Source: Helopsaltes ochotensis (Eukaryota; Chordata; Aves; Passeriformes; Locustellidae). From it: 64,000 bases of DNA. The notes beneath the pieces are model-generated. The model was not told the origin of the DNA. It was given only the letters and a program-made list of their open reading frames with translations, and did not search any database. Position 1 is the stretch's first letter, and each line of letters begins with the position of its first letter. The DNA is taken from the NCBI GenBank assembly GCA_013400155.1, contig VXBM01000043.1:207097-271096 (forward strand). Reading direction: 5' to 3'. A program made the position numbers and the translations under genes. This document shows positions 24,601 to 36,899 of the stretch, one piece after another.

Positions 24601-27600
24601 CATGTAACTTACTGCTCTGTAACATCCCTGCAGCATGGCAATTATTACAGTAACCTTATTGCATTTACTCCAAAGTATAGGATTTCCTGAATTCCAGAAA
24701 ATTAATCCCAATATACTAATTTTTTTTTCTAATTAAGAATATCAGAGTACATGGTATGCAAAACTTGATCCTATTTGCTTTTGCATAGACAAAAAGGATT
24801 CAGTCACCCCCCCGCCGCCCCCATCTTCTAAAATATTTTAGTTTGTTTTTCAGTTTTTAAGAGTTGATGCTGTGCTTACCTGCTGACTTCCACTGGGGTT
24901 TCTGCATGGTTTAGTCTAAATACTCTTGATGCTGGACCTCTCATGCTATGAGCTACTTCAAAGGACAGAACTAGAAAAAGGATTGCTTTTCTAAAAAGCG
25001 CAATATCAAGGAAAAAAGATAGCATTTTGAACTCATGATATCATAGACAAATCATAGAGAAAATCTATTAGAATGATAGATGGCATAAAATTAAATATAA
25101 AACACCAGCAGAAATGTTTTGTTTTTTCCTGGAGTAGCTTTGAAATTGAATAGTCTCTGTTTTGTCCAAATTTATAGCTAAAGCCTCTAGTTGAAAAGTC
25201 ACCAATGAACAGAATCAAAGTAATCAGATTTTTACATTACAAGAACTAGTAAAATCTTGGTTCACAGCTATGATTTCCTAATGAAGCACCAGCACCTATA
25301 AATGAGTATCATTTCCTGCCTCAAGGCTCCCCAGTGTTTTAAGTACAGTGCCCATTTATCCATCAACACTGACCAGATACTGTTGGATTATGATCTGCCC
25401 TTCAGAAGCAACATAAAGCAGGTCCATTTTTTAAGGTTTAACGTAGCATGTAGTTTATTATAATAGTTCTGGTCAAAGGAATTTTTCCATAAATATTCCA
25501 ATATAACCAAATCAAAACACAATTTTGATTTCTAGAGCAGACTTTTTTCCTGCTCTACAATTGGTTGATTATATTATTAATCTAAATAAATATACGTGTT
25601 CAAGCAATGTTTTGATTAGGAGACTGACAGTCGAGTCATTTAGTAGTACTGATCAGAAGTAACACATTAAAGTTAAAATTCCAGAACCAATTCAAACCAA
25701 AATTATGTCAGATTCTACCTATCTGTGCAAAGCCCAGGGTCCTGTTAAGTGGTGGCAGTAGAGGAACGAAAGTACCACAGCTGCCCAAAATGTGTGCTAG
25801 ACAGCCCAGAAGCAAATGACCAGAGTAACAGAGGAATGCACTGATTCAGCAGCCGCTAACAGCGAGGCTCATATGAAATCCCAACCACAAATTAAATTAA
25901 TCTCCTTCCATCATCAGAAAACACCAAAGGAAGGCAGAGTGCAACGAGCCATGCTGAAACAAGAAAGTGTTATTTATATCTTCCAGACCCAGCACTGGTG
26001 AATTTGGCCCTTCGTCTATAAATTACCCATTTATGCCTTTAATAAGTATTTCAGGGCCAATGATTTGTAAGACAAAAAAGAGGGTTGAGACTCATGCAAT
26101 GGCTCAGTGCAGTTACGTGTTAACCAAAAGGTTCAGCCTTTACCCTAAATTTTCTGGGCCAAATTACAACATTGATCAAAACATAGTTCATTGAGTTGCA
26201 TGGATATATATGAAGGCTTAAGTTAATTCTCTGTTTTGTGGGTTTCAGTACCTTCACCAGCACAGTATATTCCCAGGTAATATTTCCATGCATTTGTCAA
26301 GATTTGAGGATTTCTGGAAAGAAATGTATGCTTGGGGCCATTTTGTAGTTTATTATGCCCCAGCATCTGAGGTGTTAACTTGTTTCATTGTTGGTCTGAG
26401 TGGAATTCTGGCAAACAATGGGATTTTTACATGATCTAAAAAAACAATAAAAAGCTTTCTTTCATTGTAAACCATTCCTAAGCATGCATTTTGTTGCATT
26501 TTGTAAATGTAAAAATACCTGGATTTAAAAAATAAGAAATAGCTCATAATTAGATGGGTAAATTCATCTTAAAGAGCAGGTTCTCTGTCCAAGTTACAAC
26601 TCCTTATAAACACAGAATTATAATAAAACTAATGAAAAATGTTAACCACAGAGGTATCAGCAGGCACCACTGTAATTATTACTGTGATTTTCTTATTGAC
26701 AGCTATAACAAATTCTAGCAGACAGAAACTAGAATCTTAAGAAGAGCAATTGGACTACGTTTAAGTATCATTTGATACTGACTAGTAAGAGCTGTTAGGC
26801 TGCTCTTACTTCAAAAGCTTAGGAAAATATCCCCAGAAGGAAGACTTTTTTTAGCCCATCCCTTTTCTTTATTTCTTGTAAGAGCTTAACAGGCTGCAAA
26901 TATTTTCTCGAAGCAGTCATTAGGGTGATGTAAAGGGCTGCCTGCTCTCTGGTACGATGTTCAGAGAGAAGCAGCTTACAAACAAGTTACCACAGGGTAA
27001 CACAGGGTGTGAACTTACAGTGCCTCGGCTACTCTCTCATAATTGCCTGTGTGCATGCTTTTATCCTGTGGTTACTTCACTACTTGTTTATCCTTTTTTC
27101 ATAGAGAGGTAAACTGCCTTGAATTATCTGATTAGCTGAGGGGAGAGAGGGTGCAGATGGGCTGATTCTCTGAAGCAGCTGATGTGCTGTGGGTCCTCTC
27201 CCTGACCCCAACAGGAATAGGCCCTAAGCTCTTCCAGCACAAGTGACCTAACTGCAGCTGAGTGCAGTGACTCAGGTTTACATCACGGCAGCTGCAAGCA
27301 AACCCAAGCCCTCACCCTTCATCACATAAGACCATACTGTATTATCAATTTTTAAGTCTAAGTCCCAATTAGAATCAATTAACAGATCAGAGATATGGCC
27401 CAGAGATAGCAGCAATCCTTCCTATAGATCTCACATCTTTACTTTTAAATCTCCCCTCTTGCACTGACCTGCCCTGTTTTGTTCTGCTCCTACTGTATGT
27501 GAGTAAAATCAGAGATGGACGCAGAGCAAAATATGGTATTTGGATTCCAGTTACCCGGGTATATCTGAAATTTGAGCTCAGGCCCTGACTCTAAGTTTGA

Positions 27601-28539
27601 CATGGCCCTAACATCACACAGATGTCCAGACCCTACGCTTGTTGATCCTCCTGAGAGCAGGAGAATACAAACTCCCTACTAATGATGGCAAAGAGCAATG
27701 GAAATAATTTTCAAGAAATCTCCACTACTTTGCAAGACCAAGCATTATCACTAGGGTAATTCACTATGGCAATTCTTAAGATAGGAAGTCTCACTCTGAC
27801 CTTTAGCCCTAACAGAGCTTCAGAGCAACTGAAGAACCTTCTGGACGAGACGTTCACTTTGGTTTCACACACATAAACGGCCAGAGTTCAACTCTACATC
27901 TGTCTCTGTAGCTGGAAAGAATATCTCTTCAATAGCAGTTCTCCAAGTTATCTCCCTTAATTAAAGACTCATGGATATCTTTCAGCAGCGCAAAGAGTTT
28001 ACAAGTTCTTCCTGTTCAGTTCCTCATGGTCATTTGCTGTGCTCAAAGAAGCTGGTGTGTGGCTATCTCATTTGAACAGTCAAACTGGCTGACAGGTGGA
28101 AGCTCACAAATGCAATGAAAACTACTAAGGCAGTGCAGCTTTCTCCAACTAAGTGCATTTAACTAGTTTTTAAAATAGCAGTCCATTTTGAAGACAAAAA
28201 TACCACTGTCAAGGCCAGCTATAACTTCTCTGAGGTGAATAAGATTAAAAAGATTTTTGGCATTCCTGCCATGGGGACCCCACCCCACAAACATACCACA
28301 GCAATCTCCACCTGCAGCGGCGCAAGGCAGACTGTGTGTGTCTGTGCATGGAGGTGTGCACATGCCCACATGTGGTTTCTCAGCCAAAGTGGATTTAGAA
28401 TCCCGTGGCTAAATTCTGCGCTCATTTACACCCCCTCTAATCCCAGCAAAATTAGTGGGATAGCAGGCATGTGAGGCAGCACAGTGCTGGCCTCCAGACT
28501 GTGTGATTCCATTCAATAAACACACTGAGGCACTTGTGC

Positions 28540-29000
28540 TGAATGAATGCTTTTACCTTCTCCCTTTAAACCTGATATTTTAGATATTAAGAGAAAATAA
28601 TTACATCCTCCTCCTGGGAGGTTTATTTCAAATCCTTGCTAGGGCCCCACTGTGGCCAGTGCTTACATTTTTCAAAATTGATTTTAGGCAGTATAAATAG
28701 TCTGAAGCTGCACGTGACATCTCCTCACCCGAACAATGACACACTATTGCGGAAACATTTCCCAAAGCAACATGTGGGTTTGTTTTTTTGGCATCACTTA
28801 TTCATTAACCCTTTTGTCCTCTGCCAACAAGAGATAGCTCTACCACGTGAACAAACTGATTACTGTTGGCAATTAGAAGAGGACCTCAGATTAATATCTC
28901 AGCAGAGAGGCTCCTGCTTAGAAGGGATTGCGCTCCTGTAACTTCACAAGTTACAGCTTGTCAGCTGAACAATAGAAACAAATCATGCATGTGCCTTCAG
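28540..29000. promoter_or_regulatory. Candidate conserved regulatory element (motif cluster)
   Basis: Within about 450 bp there are two CACGTG E-boxes (near 28711 and 28843), SOX-like AACAATG (28733) and AACAATAG (28969), homeodomain-like CAATTAG and GATTAAT (28870-28895), and a perfect 9-bp-arm dyad (28936-28956). Its texture is more complex than the surrounding AT-rich DNA. This is pattern judgement only; conservation was not measured. Confidence 0.3.
28936..28956. repeat. Perfect dyad, 9-bp arms with 3-base spacer
   Basis: CTGTAACTT, CAC, AAGTTACAG. The symmetry and 3-base spacer recall binding sites for dimeric factors, but the half-site is not one I can assign. Confidence 0.6.
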
Positions 29001-29568
29001 CCAGTCCTAAAGGTAGACTAAAATGCATTAGCTAAAATTACCTTCCTGGTTTTGCTGCTCCTCTTGAGCTGCATACACAAACACTCTCCATTGAGAAGCA
29101 AATAAAATTATTTTAACCCCTATGAAAACTCTTCATTGCAATTCCTTGTTTGGGTGAGAGAGGAAACATTTTAATTCTTAAATTTTCCTTACGATTTCTG
29201 ACTCTTCTCCTGGGTAGCTAATCTGGAGAAAATAATAAGAGAAAAAGACAATTGGTTTCTCATGAAATAGGCTTTGAATACTAGAGTTTATGTTCACCTC
29301 AAAATAAAAATCAACAAAAATCTTTATTTCTAGGTTGGCACTCTAAGCCCATAAATGCAGGATAAAAGACCTGTATATGAAGAAAAACCTATTTAGTAAC
29401 TTTAATGACTGAGGTGTGTGGATCAAAGGCATTCAGCACATTATAATTTCTGGAGGTAAATGCTCCAAGTTATAATTTTTATGCTTTATATTTACACAGA
29501 CTTTTTTTTTTTCCTGCAGGTCACAGAGATTCTGCCCATCCTTTCAGTTTTTACCTTTTTACCCTGTT

Positions 29569-29570
29569 TA

Positions 29571-29601
<31 letters not shown>

Positions 29602-29602
29602 T
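29569..29602. repeat. TA dinucleotide microsatellite followed by T-run
   Basis: About twelve TA units (29569-29593) run straight into a run of T to 29602. Probably polymorphic in length. Confidence 0.95.
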
Positions 29603-29726
29603 AAAATCCAGGATGTTATGAGGTGACAAAATGCTTATGGTGATTGATGTAAATACCTGAAATGTGAAAGCAAATAGCTGCTATCCCAGCTGAGCACCAT
29701 GATCACTAATAGCTTGCCTAAAATCA

Positions 29727-29791
29727 ACTTCTGAAGATGTGAGGCACTGATGAAACAGTACAAACTGTTTCATCATTCCACATCTTGAAGT
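29727..29791. ncRNA. Pre-miRNA-sized hairpin (candidate only)
   Basis: A 65-nt foldback: ACTTC (29727-29731) pairs with GAAGT (29787-29791), AAGATGTG (29734-29741) with CACATCTT (29779-29786), and TGATGAAACAGT (29748-29759) with ACTGTTTCATCA (29764-29775), with loop ACAA. That is 25 base pairs interrupted by one 2-base bulge and one 6/3 internal loop. Stem length fits a pre-miRNA, but the 4-base loop is tight and the internal loop large. I recognise no known miRNA seed family. A decayed palindromic transposon end or snap-back inversion is equally possible. The strand of any transcript is unknown. Confidence 0.3.
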
Positions 29792-32519
29792 CTAAGTCCA
29801 GTAGAAACATCTTAACTAACCTGGCAGAATCTGCAGGGCTCTTGAGAAGCTCTAATATTAGCAACCCTCTTGCTTCCACCACATGCAGAACTGGCTCACT
29901 ACTTCAATTAAAATGTAATCTTAAAGGCAAATCCCCAAAGGCCAATTTCAGTAGAAAAACACTTCCACAGATTTTTATTGGCTCTAGACATGGCCACTGA
30001 TACTCCTAGCCATGTCTTGATATGATTTTGGTCTGAAGAAGTCTGAATGCTTTAAATCCCTGAGCTTAAAACTCCTTCCTATGAGCTGAATTTAAAGCAC
30101 ATTGGTGTGACTGTGCTATGCACACAAACACACAACAGTGAGAACAGCAGCGACTGCCCTTCTCTAAAACATTTGTCTATTGATTTTGTTACAGTATTAG
30201 TTACAGCTATATCTCGAGTCTGTGCTGTAAATCTGTTGCTGTTTAAATGTTTAAATGATAGTATGAAACTCAGATCATATTGATGTTGTGGGTAAATGAT
30301 GTTTTAGCTCAGAGGGTTGCTGGAACAACACTTAGCCAATGCTCTGAATTACTGCACTTCCTAGACATTTTGTACTTCAGGAATAGGAGCAGAGCTTCAG
30401 CCTCTGGTTTTTGAACATTACAGTTTGAAATGTTACAGTAGCAGCTTAGGAAGAACTCCTTGCTTTCACAGTAAACTTTTCCAAGGAGTATTTCAGTTTG
30501 CTATATTTCATTAACATTTGTGTGCACATACGCACACATGCATGCACACATTTCATTGCTTATTTATAAAGCACAGGGTGAGAATATGATCATAGTCTAT
30601 CAAAAAGAATCCAGGAGAAAACCGTAAAGCATGTAGCCTGAAAACCTTCCATCAAACATCTTGAAATTGCTGTGGTTGTTACACTGACCTACATGAGTTG
30701 TTATTGCCATTTGGCCCTGAATTATTAACAATCAGTAGAAAGATTTAGCACCCTTTCAACTCCAGCTTTGTCTATATACTCAAAGATAAAAACAGTTTAC
30801 GCTCTATGCTAGTTAGAAAATATCTGTGAGCACCCTAGTACTCTGCTTCCAGTGGTAACCTTGTTAGTGCTCCACACAACTGCATGTAACCACTCAGCAT
30901 GACAACCTTTTGCGTTTCTCTTTATGAATAATTTTGTTACAGCACATCCATTTTCATGTGTTCTTTAGTACAGCACGCGACTACATTTATTAGAGTCCCC
31001 ACCAGAGAATTACCCCCCTTGTTATCTCTAATGGTGCTATGTACTGCCCTCTCTGGATCCTAAGCTAGGAACTTTCCAAAACCCATTCACTAGGGGTTTT
31101 TTCCCCCCTTATTTTCCTTAAAATCACAGCAAAGAATTTCATGGGTGGCAAAACAAACATATGACATGTATAGAGAAGAATGAAATTTATCAGAACAAAT
31201 GGAAGAATTTCAGGTGATTGTGGGATGAAAATGGAATGAAAGCTGAACTCTGTAACTTCAATGTAATATTTTATGTGGAAAGTTGAGATTTTTCAACCAA
31301 AATTTTAATTTTCTCTTGAATGACAAATGAGAACAAAAATGGGATCTATCCACAAAATTTTATTTGTCCCAGTTACCGATTTAATTATTATGCAAATTGG
31401 AAAATTGAGAAAAGGGTAGGAAAAAAGACTCAACACAATGCTCTACCTTTTATTAAACTGACAAAAAGGACCAGAATTTGAGGGGGAAAGTATTGCTACT
31501 TGTTGTGGATTATCACATCTCTAAATTTGGTTTTATTAGAAAATATCATGAACTGCAGGGCATGTTTTAATGTTCCCAGGCATGCCATAGAGATTTGTAG
31601 GTGAGGACCATGATCCAAGCTCCTTCCTCTTTGCTAAGCTAGTAAGGATGATATACTTTGGGAAATTGAGGTGTCAGGGAAAAGGTTCTTCAGCAAAGTC
31701 ATAATTATAAAAACAATGAATCATCAGGCACAGATGATGACATTACAGCGAAAGTCCAGAAGATCTGAAGTATAAATTGGCTGGGCGGTTGGCAAAAGAC
31801 AGGCTCTTACTTGAGAAAGGTCCTGTTCCAAAGGAGTTGGGCCATGGGAATACTGTCCCTTCAGTGCATAAGTGTCATTTCAGAATGATCAAGGAATTGG
31901 AGTCTTGAATCATGCATCACATACCTGACCAGGTGAATTTGGTAAACTGATTCAAATAGGAAACTAGGTCTCAATCCCTTGAGATTCATCACAGCTCTGT
32001 CAGTACTAGAACAAGGTAAGGAAAGGCGCCTGACACAAGGTAACTGCAGGCAGAGAGAGCCTGTGAAAAGCTTCTTCACAAGAAGCTACTAAGGAAGCCA
32101 AGTGGTTAGGAAGAGATACTGCTGGGGTAAAAATTTGTAAAAGGATGAGTACAGCATTCAGGTCAACTTTCTGTATAGCTAAAGGCTAACTATTGACGGT
32201 TTCTTCTATTTCATGGCCTGTTAATGCTCAGGGAGGTCCAGGAGAGATAAGATGGCAGCATCTGCAGGGCATGGAGGGGTATTTATCTCAAGACAAAGTA
32301 GGACAACGATGATATGCTGAGACACCACAAGCAGCTATGCAAAGGGACCCAAAATGAATTGTTGACAACAGTAATGTACATCAACATAGAAAATGTGAAT
32401 CTTTTAAGCCAAGAGCAAGACCTTAAAAAAGCAAATGAAACCCCAGTAAAATCTACAGCTGTCAGAAGAAAGGGGAAAAAAAGTGTTTGGTGACTGGGCT
32501 ACAATGAATAACAATCAGA
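29792..32519. other. Non-coding AT-rich interval
   Basis: No exon or RNA gene seen. It holds the alternating purine/pyrimidine tract at 30519-30551. Parts of 31690-32519 have wording reminiscent of old CR1 ORF2 sequence (for example AAAAAAGCAAATGAAACC near 32427), but not enough to define an element. Confidence 0.5.
30519..30551. repeat. 33-nt alternating purine/pyrimidine tract (Z-DNA-prone)
   Basis: From 30519 to 30551 every base alternates between pyrimidine and purine, mostly TG/CA/CG steps (TGTGTGCACATACGCACACA and onward). Such tracts are the classic substrate for left-handed DNA. Possibly a decayed CA repeat. Confidence 0.85.
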
Positions 32520-32720
32520 CTGTTTGAATGCTCTGAGAAGACTAAGATTATTTACTTTAGAAGGGAGATGAACAAGATGAAGACATACTGGAAGCATGTT
32601 AAGAAATGGGAGAGAGAAACAAATAATGTTTTTCCTATCATGACAAAGAGCCAAAAAAAAAAAAATCCTTAATCAAGTTAAAAGCTGGAGAATTCAAAAT
32701 ATGTGGTACCATTTATATCC
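32520..32720 (+). mobile_element. Probable ancient CR1 relic fragment
   Basis: The stretch TTTAGAAGGGAGATGAACAA (32556) through AAGCATGTTAAGAAATGGGA (32592), GTTTTTCCTATCATGACAAA (32628) and GTTAAAAGCTGGAGAATTCA (32677) follows the order of the 3' ORF2 region of old CR1 (the 'EKRRLRGDMIEVYKIMNG' coding part and the stretch just after it). Divergence is high and boundaries are vague; resemblance may extend to about 32870. Confidence 0.5.
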
Positions 32721-35700
32721 ACTGGACATACATGGCACAAAAAACTTACCGAGATATAAAACTCATGCAACTTCTACAGAAACAAACAAAAAAAGCCAGT
32801 TATCAGAACTGAGTTTTAAAAGCACTGTTAAAGGAATAACAAAGTACTTTCTTCCAAACTTAAACCAATCTCAGAACATTATGTATTATCAATGCATTCA
32901 ATACTGTAAGGGAGAAAAGTCATCCCACACCTTCCTAATGTAGGACAAATGAAGACACTTGTTATCTCAGGTGTCTGCCATGGATCACTGTCAGAGACAA
33001 ATCTAAAGTCCTTCCCAGAGCGCAGACAGCTCCATTTCTTTGTTTTGATTGTATTTTTTTCAATTTGCCAAGCAGGCAGGTCAACACAGCAGAATCGGTA
33101 ACCAGCTAATAGCAGGTGAATGTTAAAGTATCTGCTGTCACTAAATAATTATATATTCACAACATTCACAATGGAGAAGGTGGTTATTTTCCTACGTGGA
33201 CTATAATTCAGACCCTCCCTTGCACTCTTCTGGCTGCAAGAAATAGACCACTCCTCCAAGTGCTGCAGATGCTGATACTTCAGCCCTTCACAGAGACTGT
33301 TTCTCACACACGAGGACTTGCTTAGCTACATCACACAGAAGAATTCAGTGCTTGCACTGCACTACAGACTTGATGTGGTAGGAAAGTCGCTAGTCAGCTT
33401 AGGACCTCAACTTTAAGAATATAAAAATGACTGCTACAATATTCTGAAACACACTTTTCACTGTAAATTCCCAAATAATATCCTTTGATATACATAAGAG
33501 AAAAATAGTTGCCAAAATAGTAATCTTTTCTATAAAATTACTATAGAAATTCCTTATGACTCTGTCGAAGCTGATCATGGCACAGACTCCCACATGACTC
33601 TATGTCAGGTTTTGTGTAAGAGAATCCAAAATCTGCTGCAGTCCATGTAGAGGGAACATCTGGACCTTTCATTCACACCCCAGAGCCACGCATTTATTAA
33701 CAATAAGTAAGCCTATAGATTGTAGAATTTCAAAGAAAAATAATCATAATAACGTGAAACTAATGCAGATAGCATTGCTTGAGTTTGGAAGGAGGATGAA
33801 AAAAAATGACTCAAAATATAAACTGTCCTGGTCATCTCAAAATGGGCAAACTCTGAAACCAAAAGTGATATATTCAATGTTACCATCTGTAGCTAATTCA
33901 TTAGAATATATAGCAAAGGTGAGGAACATTATTAACTAAAATCTACTGAGGATTTCCCAGACTACAACACGCCTCCCCGGGAGAACATGCGCGAAAGCCT
34001 GGCTGTACAGGATGCGGAAGGTTAAGACAGCTACCTCACAATCAACACACTGGGGCTGGGTTGTGGGCACTCAAACTGAGCAGCTCATGAAATGCAGTTG
34101 TAAGAGCAACTCAGAGTACCTTGCACGGTAGCTTGCAATCAGACAAAGTATGCAGTGTTTAGCACTACAGACAAGTTTAAATAATACCAGCAAGTTTCAT
34201 GACCTAAATGCAGTGGCAGTCACCAAGTATTCTATAGAGCCATAATTTTTGTGAACAACTAAGAAAGGGTTACAACGAATTTTTGAAAATCAATGAATAG
34301 GATGCTTAAATCATTGCTTCCCTAATAGAGCAGAATTCAACTCCTCAGTAAAAGTTTAAACAAAGTTTAAAGCTGGTCATCCCTAAGGTAAAAAACTGGT
34401 TTATTGCTATCAGTAAAAGAAGGAAAAATTGGAAGTCCTTCAAGAACATTACAATGCTTCTGGAAGATTATCAGTGGAAGGTTTACAAATTATTTGCACT
34501 GGACCGTGTTACATAACAGGCTACAATGAAAATCAGATGGCTCAGCTCCTACCTTAATTTTATCAATCTGGATAAAGACTAAGTTTTAAACATTTTTTCT
34601 GTGAAAACTTCCATAGGAAAGGCATAGGTCTTAAGTGTCCTGTGGTGGGAATTCTTACTAGCTTACTGTGATATATTTTTCTAAAGATAGTGAGAGGCCC
34701 TTGGATCAAAAGCTCTATCTACATATATACAACTGCTGTGTTAGCAGCAAGAAAAACCTGTCTGGGTAAAAAAAAAATTTCTTGTTTGCATCCTTAATTA
34801 AGAGAACTGCAGGGCTAAGCAGTACTAATGCCTTCAAAAGTTCAGAAAGAATAGTTTGTCCCTCCATTGTAATCCAAGTGGTACACAGTAACATACAAAA
34901 ACACATGTATTTTTAAGTATATAAGTCAATTTACAAACTGAAGTATTTTCCTTCTTTCAAATGTACAGGAATATAGCCCATTCATAAATAAACTGTTCAA
35001 AGATTGCACTGGGGCTCAGATGGCACACCAGCCACCATCTCTGCAAGACAACTGGGCTACTTGGCATCCCCAGTGCTCTGCAAATGGCTCAGATACCTCT
35101 AGAAAAATAAAAGCAGCATCTGAGAACATAGGGGAATAATGAGCAGTGATCTGCTTGTTATGAAATCCATGAATCATATGGCTTGGAGGAGAGGTAACAG
35201 GATTTCATTTAACAACGTGGTCACAGTGACTCACTACCAGGAATGGAGAGAGGTGACCAAGCCAACCAGCTGACTTTCCACTCCAGCATTCTTTACCCTA
35301 CCAGAGTGCCTTGGCATCTCTGCCACCCTGGGGCATGAGCAACAGCTGCACCCCAAACATTGGGCCCACCTTTCCCCCAGTGTACAAAGAGCAAAAAGGG
35401 CAGTATTTCCTCTTGATCGCAATCCTTAATTTAAACCATGATAGGACAGAAGACATGAGAAGGTGGTGATGACCAGTCCATTTTAAAGCTCTGATTTGCT
35501 TTGCCCATGATGCTCTATATTCCTGACACAGGCAAGAGCTGATGAGAGATGGAGAAAACCGTATTCCAAAGCAAACGGACCTATCCGTTGGCCTCTCAGG
35601 AGGAGCTGGCTATATATCCTGGAATGCCTAATGTTCAGAAAATTTATCTTGGTAAAGGCTCAGGAAAATGTATGCTTTTATTTTACCCAAAGTAAAAATA

Positions 35701-36899
35701 TCGGTCAATGTGAAATTAAAAAGTGAAAATAATACTCCTCCTTGTAAAAAAAATTCCAGCCTCCTACACTGACTGTATTTTGTAGACGTCTAAAACAAAT
35801 AACATGAATTTTATGTGGGTTTTTTCTACTAACATTTTATTGGTATTTATAATGTAGTACAGAGAGACTTTTAAGAGGGAAAAAGGCAAGTTACAATAAC
35901 ACACCGAAGAATTTAGAAATGGCTGTGGTTGCAGAGGACACAGACCATGCTACCTTACCCTTTCTTTCAAGGTGAGTAACAGAAAATAGCAGGCAAGTAA
36001 TCCAAATCCTTTCTATTGCCACTAAGGCACACAGTGGCACAGAAATGACATATTTCAGATGGTCACCTTTGCACACCTCTTATTCTGATTCTAGCAAAAG
36101 AATTAGGTCTACAGAACACAGAAGCAGTATGTGTAGATCATCATTAATACAATGGTAGCAAACAATCAAAACAACTCCTAAACACAGTAGGCTGTGTTCA
36201 GCTCAAAAAGTAGTAATATGTAGAAGGGTGAGCAGCCTTGTGTGAAAAGAGTTCTGAGCTTGAGCCAAGTGTCAGTAACTACACTGTCTAGAAAGACAAA
36301 GCTTATAATCACAGTTTCAAATCTCTGACCAGGTACTCAAGGTATGTTTGAGATATGGAATTGTTCATGGCACTTGTTGAATATAGCAGATTTTATACCT
36401 GAGTGCTTGACTGGTGTTAGCCAGTTAATCCTTTAGAATTCCCACAAATTCTCTCTTGAGACTTCTCTTCAGTACAGCATTGGGTAGTTATTTAGAGTTA
36501 CAGTTATTGACACCTGACAACGTTTTCAGCTGCCAGTGTCATCTACTACAGTCTTAATCAGGAAAATTTAAGCAAGACTTCCTCCCAGCCTTGATGATAA
36601 CAGTCTTGAAAGCAAAAGCTCTGTTGTCTTATTTCAAATCCAGTGGTTGCCCCTATGATCTCTCAAGGAATAGCTGGTCATGTGGACTTACATTAGGCAT
36701 GGAACTAAGTACATAGGTGGCTTTGTAATACTGCATGCAGAGAGTGATGGGCCTTCAAGCTAGCCTAAAGATTCAGCAGACTATCTAACACCCCAGGCTG
36801 GGGTGTGAGGAGCTCCTGTTATTGCACTGGGTGGTTGGATTGAATTCTAAATCATAATTCTATTACATTTGAGAAATTGTAGCAGTCCAGTAAATTTCC
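32721..36899. other. Non-coding AT-rich interval, no gene seen
   Basis: No recognisable exon, RNA gene or young repeat. A phrase near 36818-36845 (GCACTGGGTGGTTGGATTGA) looks like a worn CR1 3' region and may be the remnant of an older copy next to the large CR1 that follows. Confidence 0.5.

Larger units (their letters stand above)
13765..29568. other. Non-coding AT-rich interval, no gene seen
   Basis: About 16 kb without recognisable exon, RNA gene or young transposon. The longest open frame (13765-14118, minus, 117 codons) has no recognised family, no polypyrimidine tract at its upstream AG, and begins beside an A-run; I treat it as chance. A C-rich tract sits at 24807-24822. The right end, 28540-29000, is listed separately as a possible regulatory element. 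Confidence 0.55.

Noticed and set aside
24807..24822. C-rich tract as a minus-strand G-quadruplex
   Set aside because: The middle tract has only two G, so the standard four-tract rule is not clearly met.
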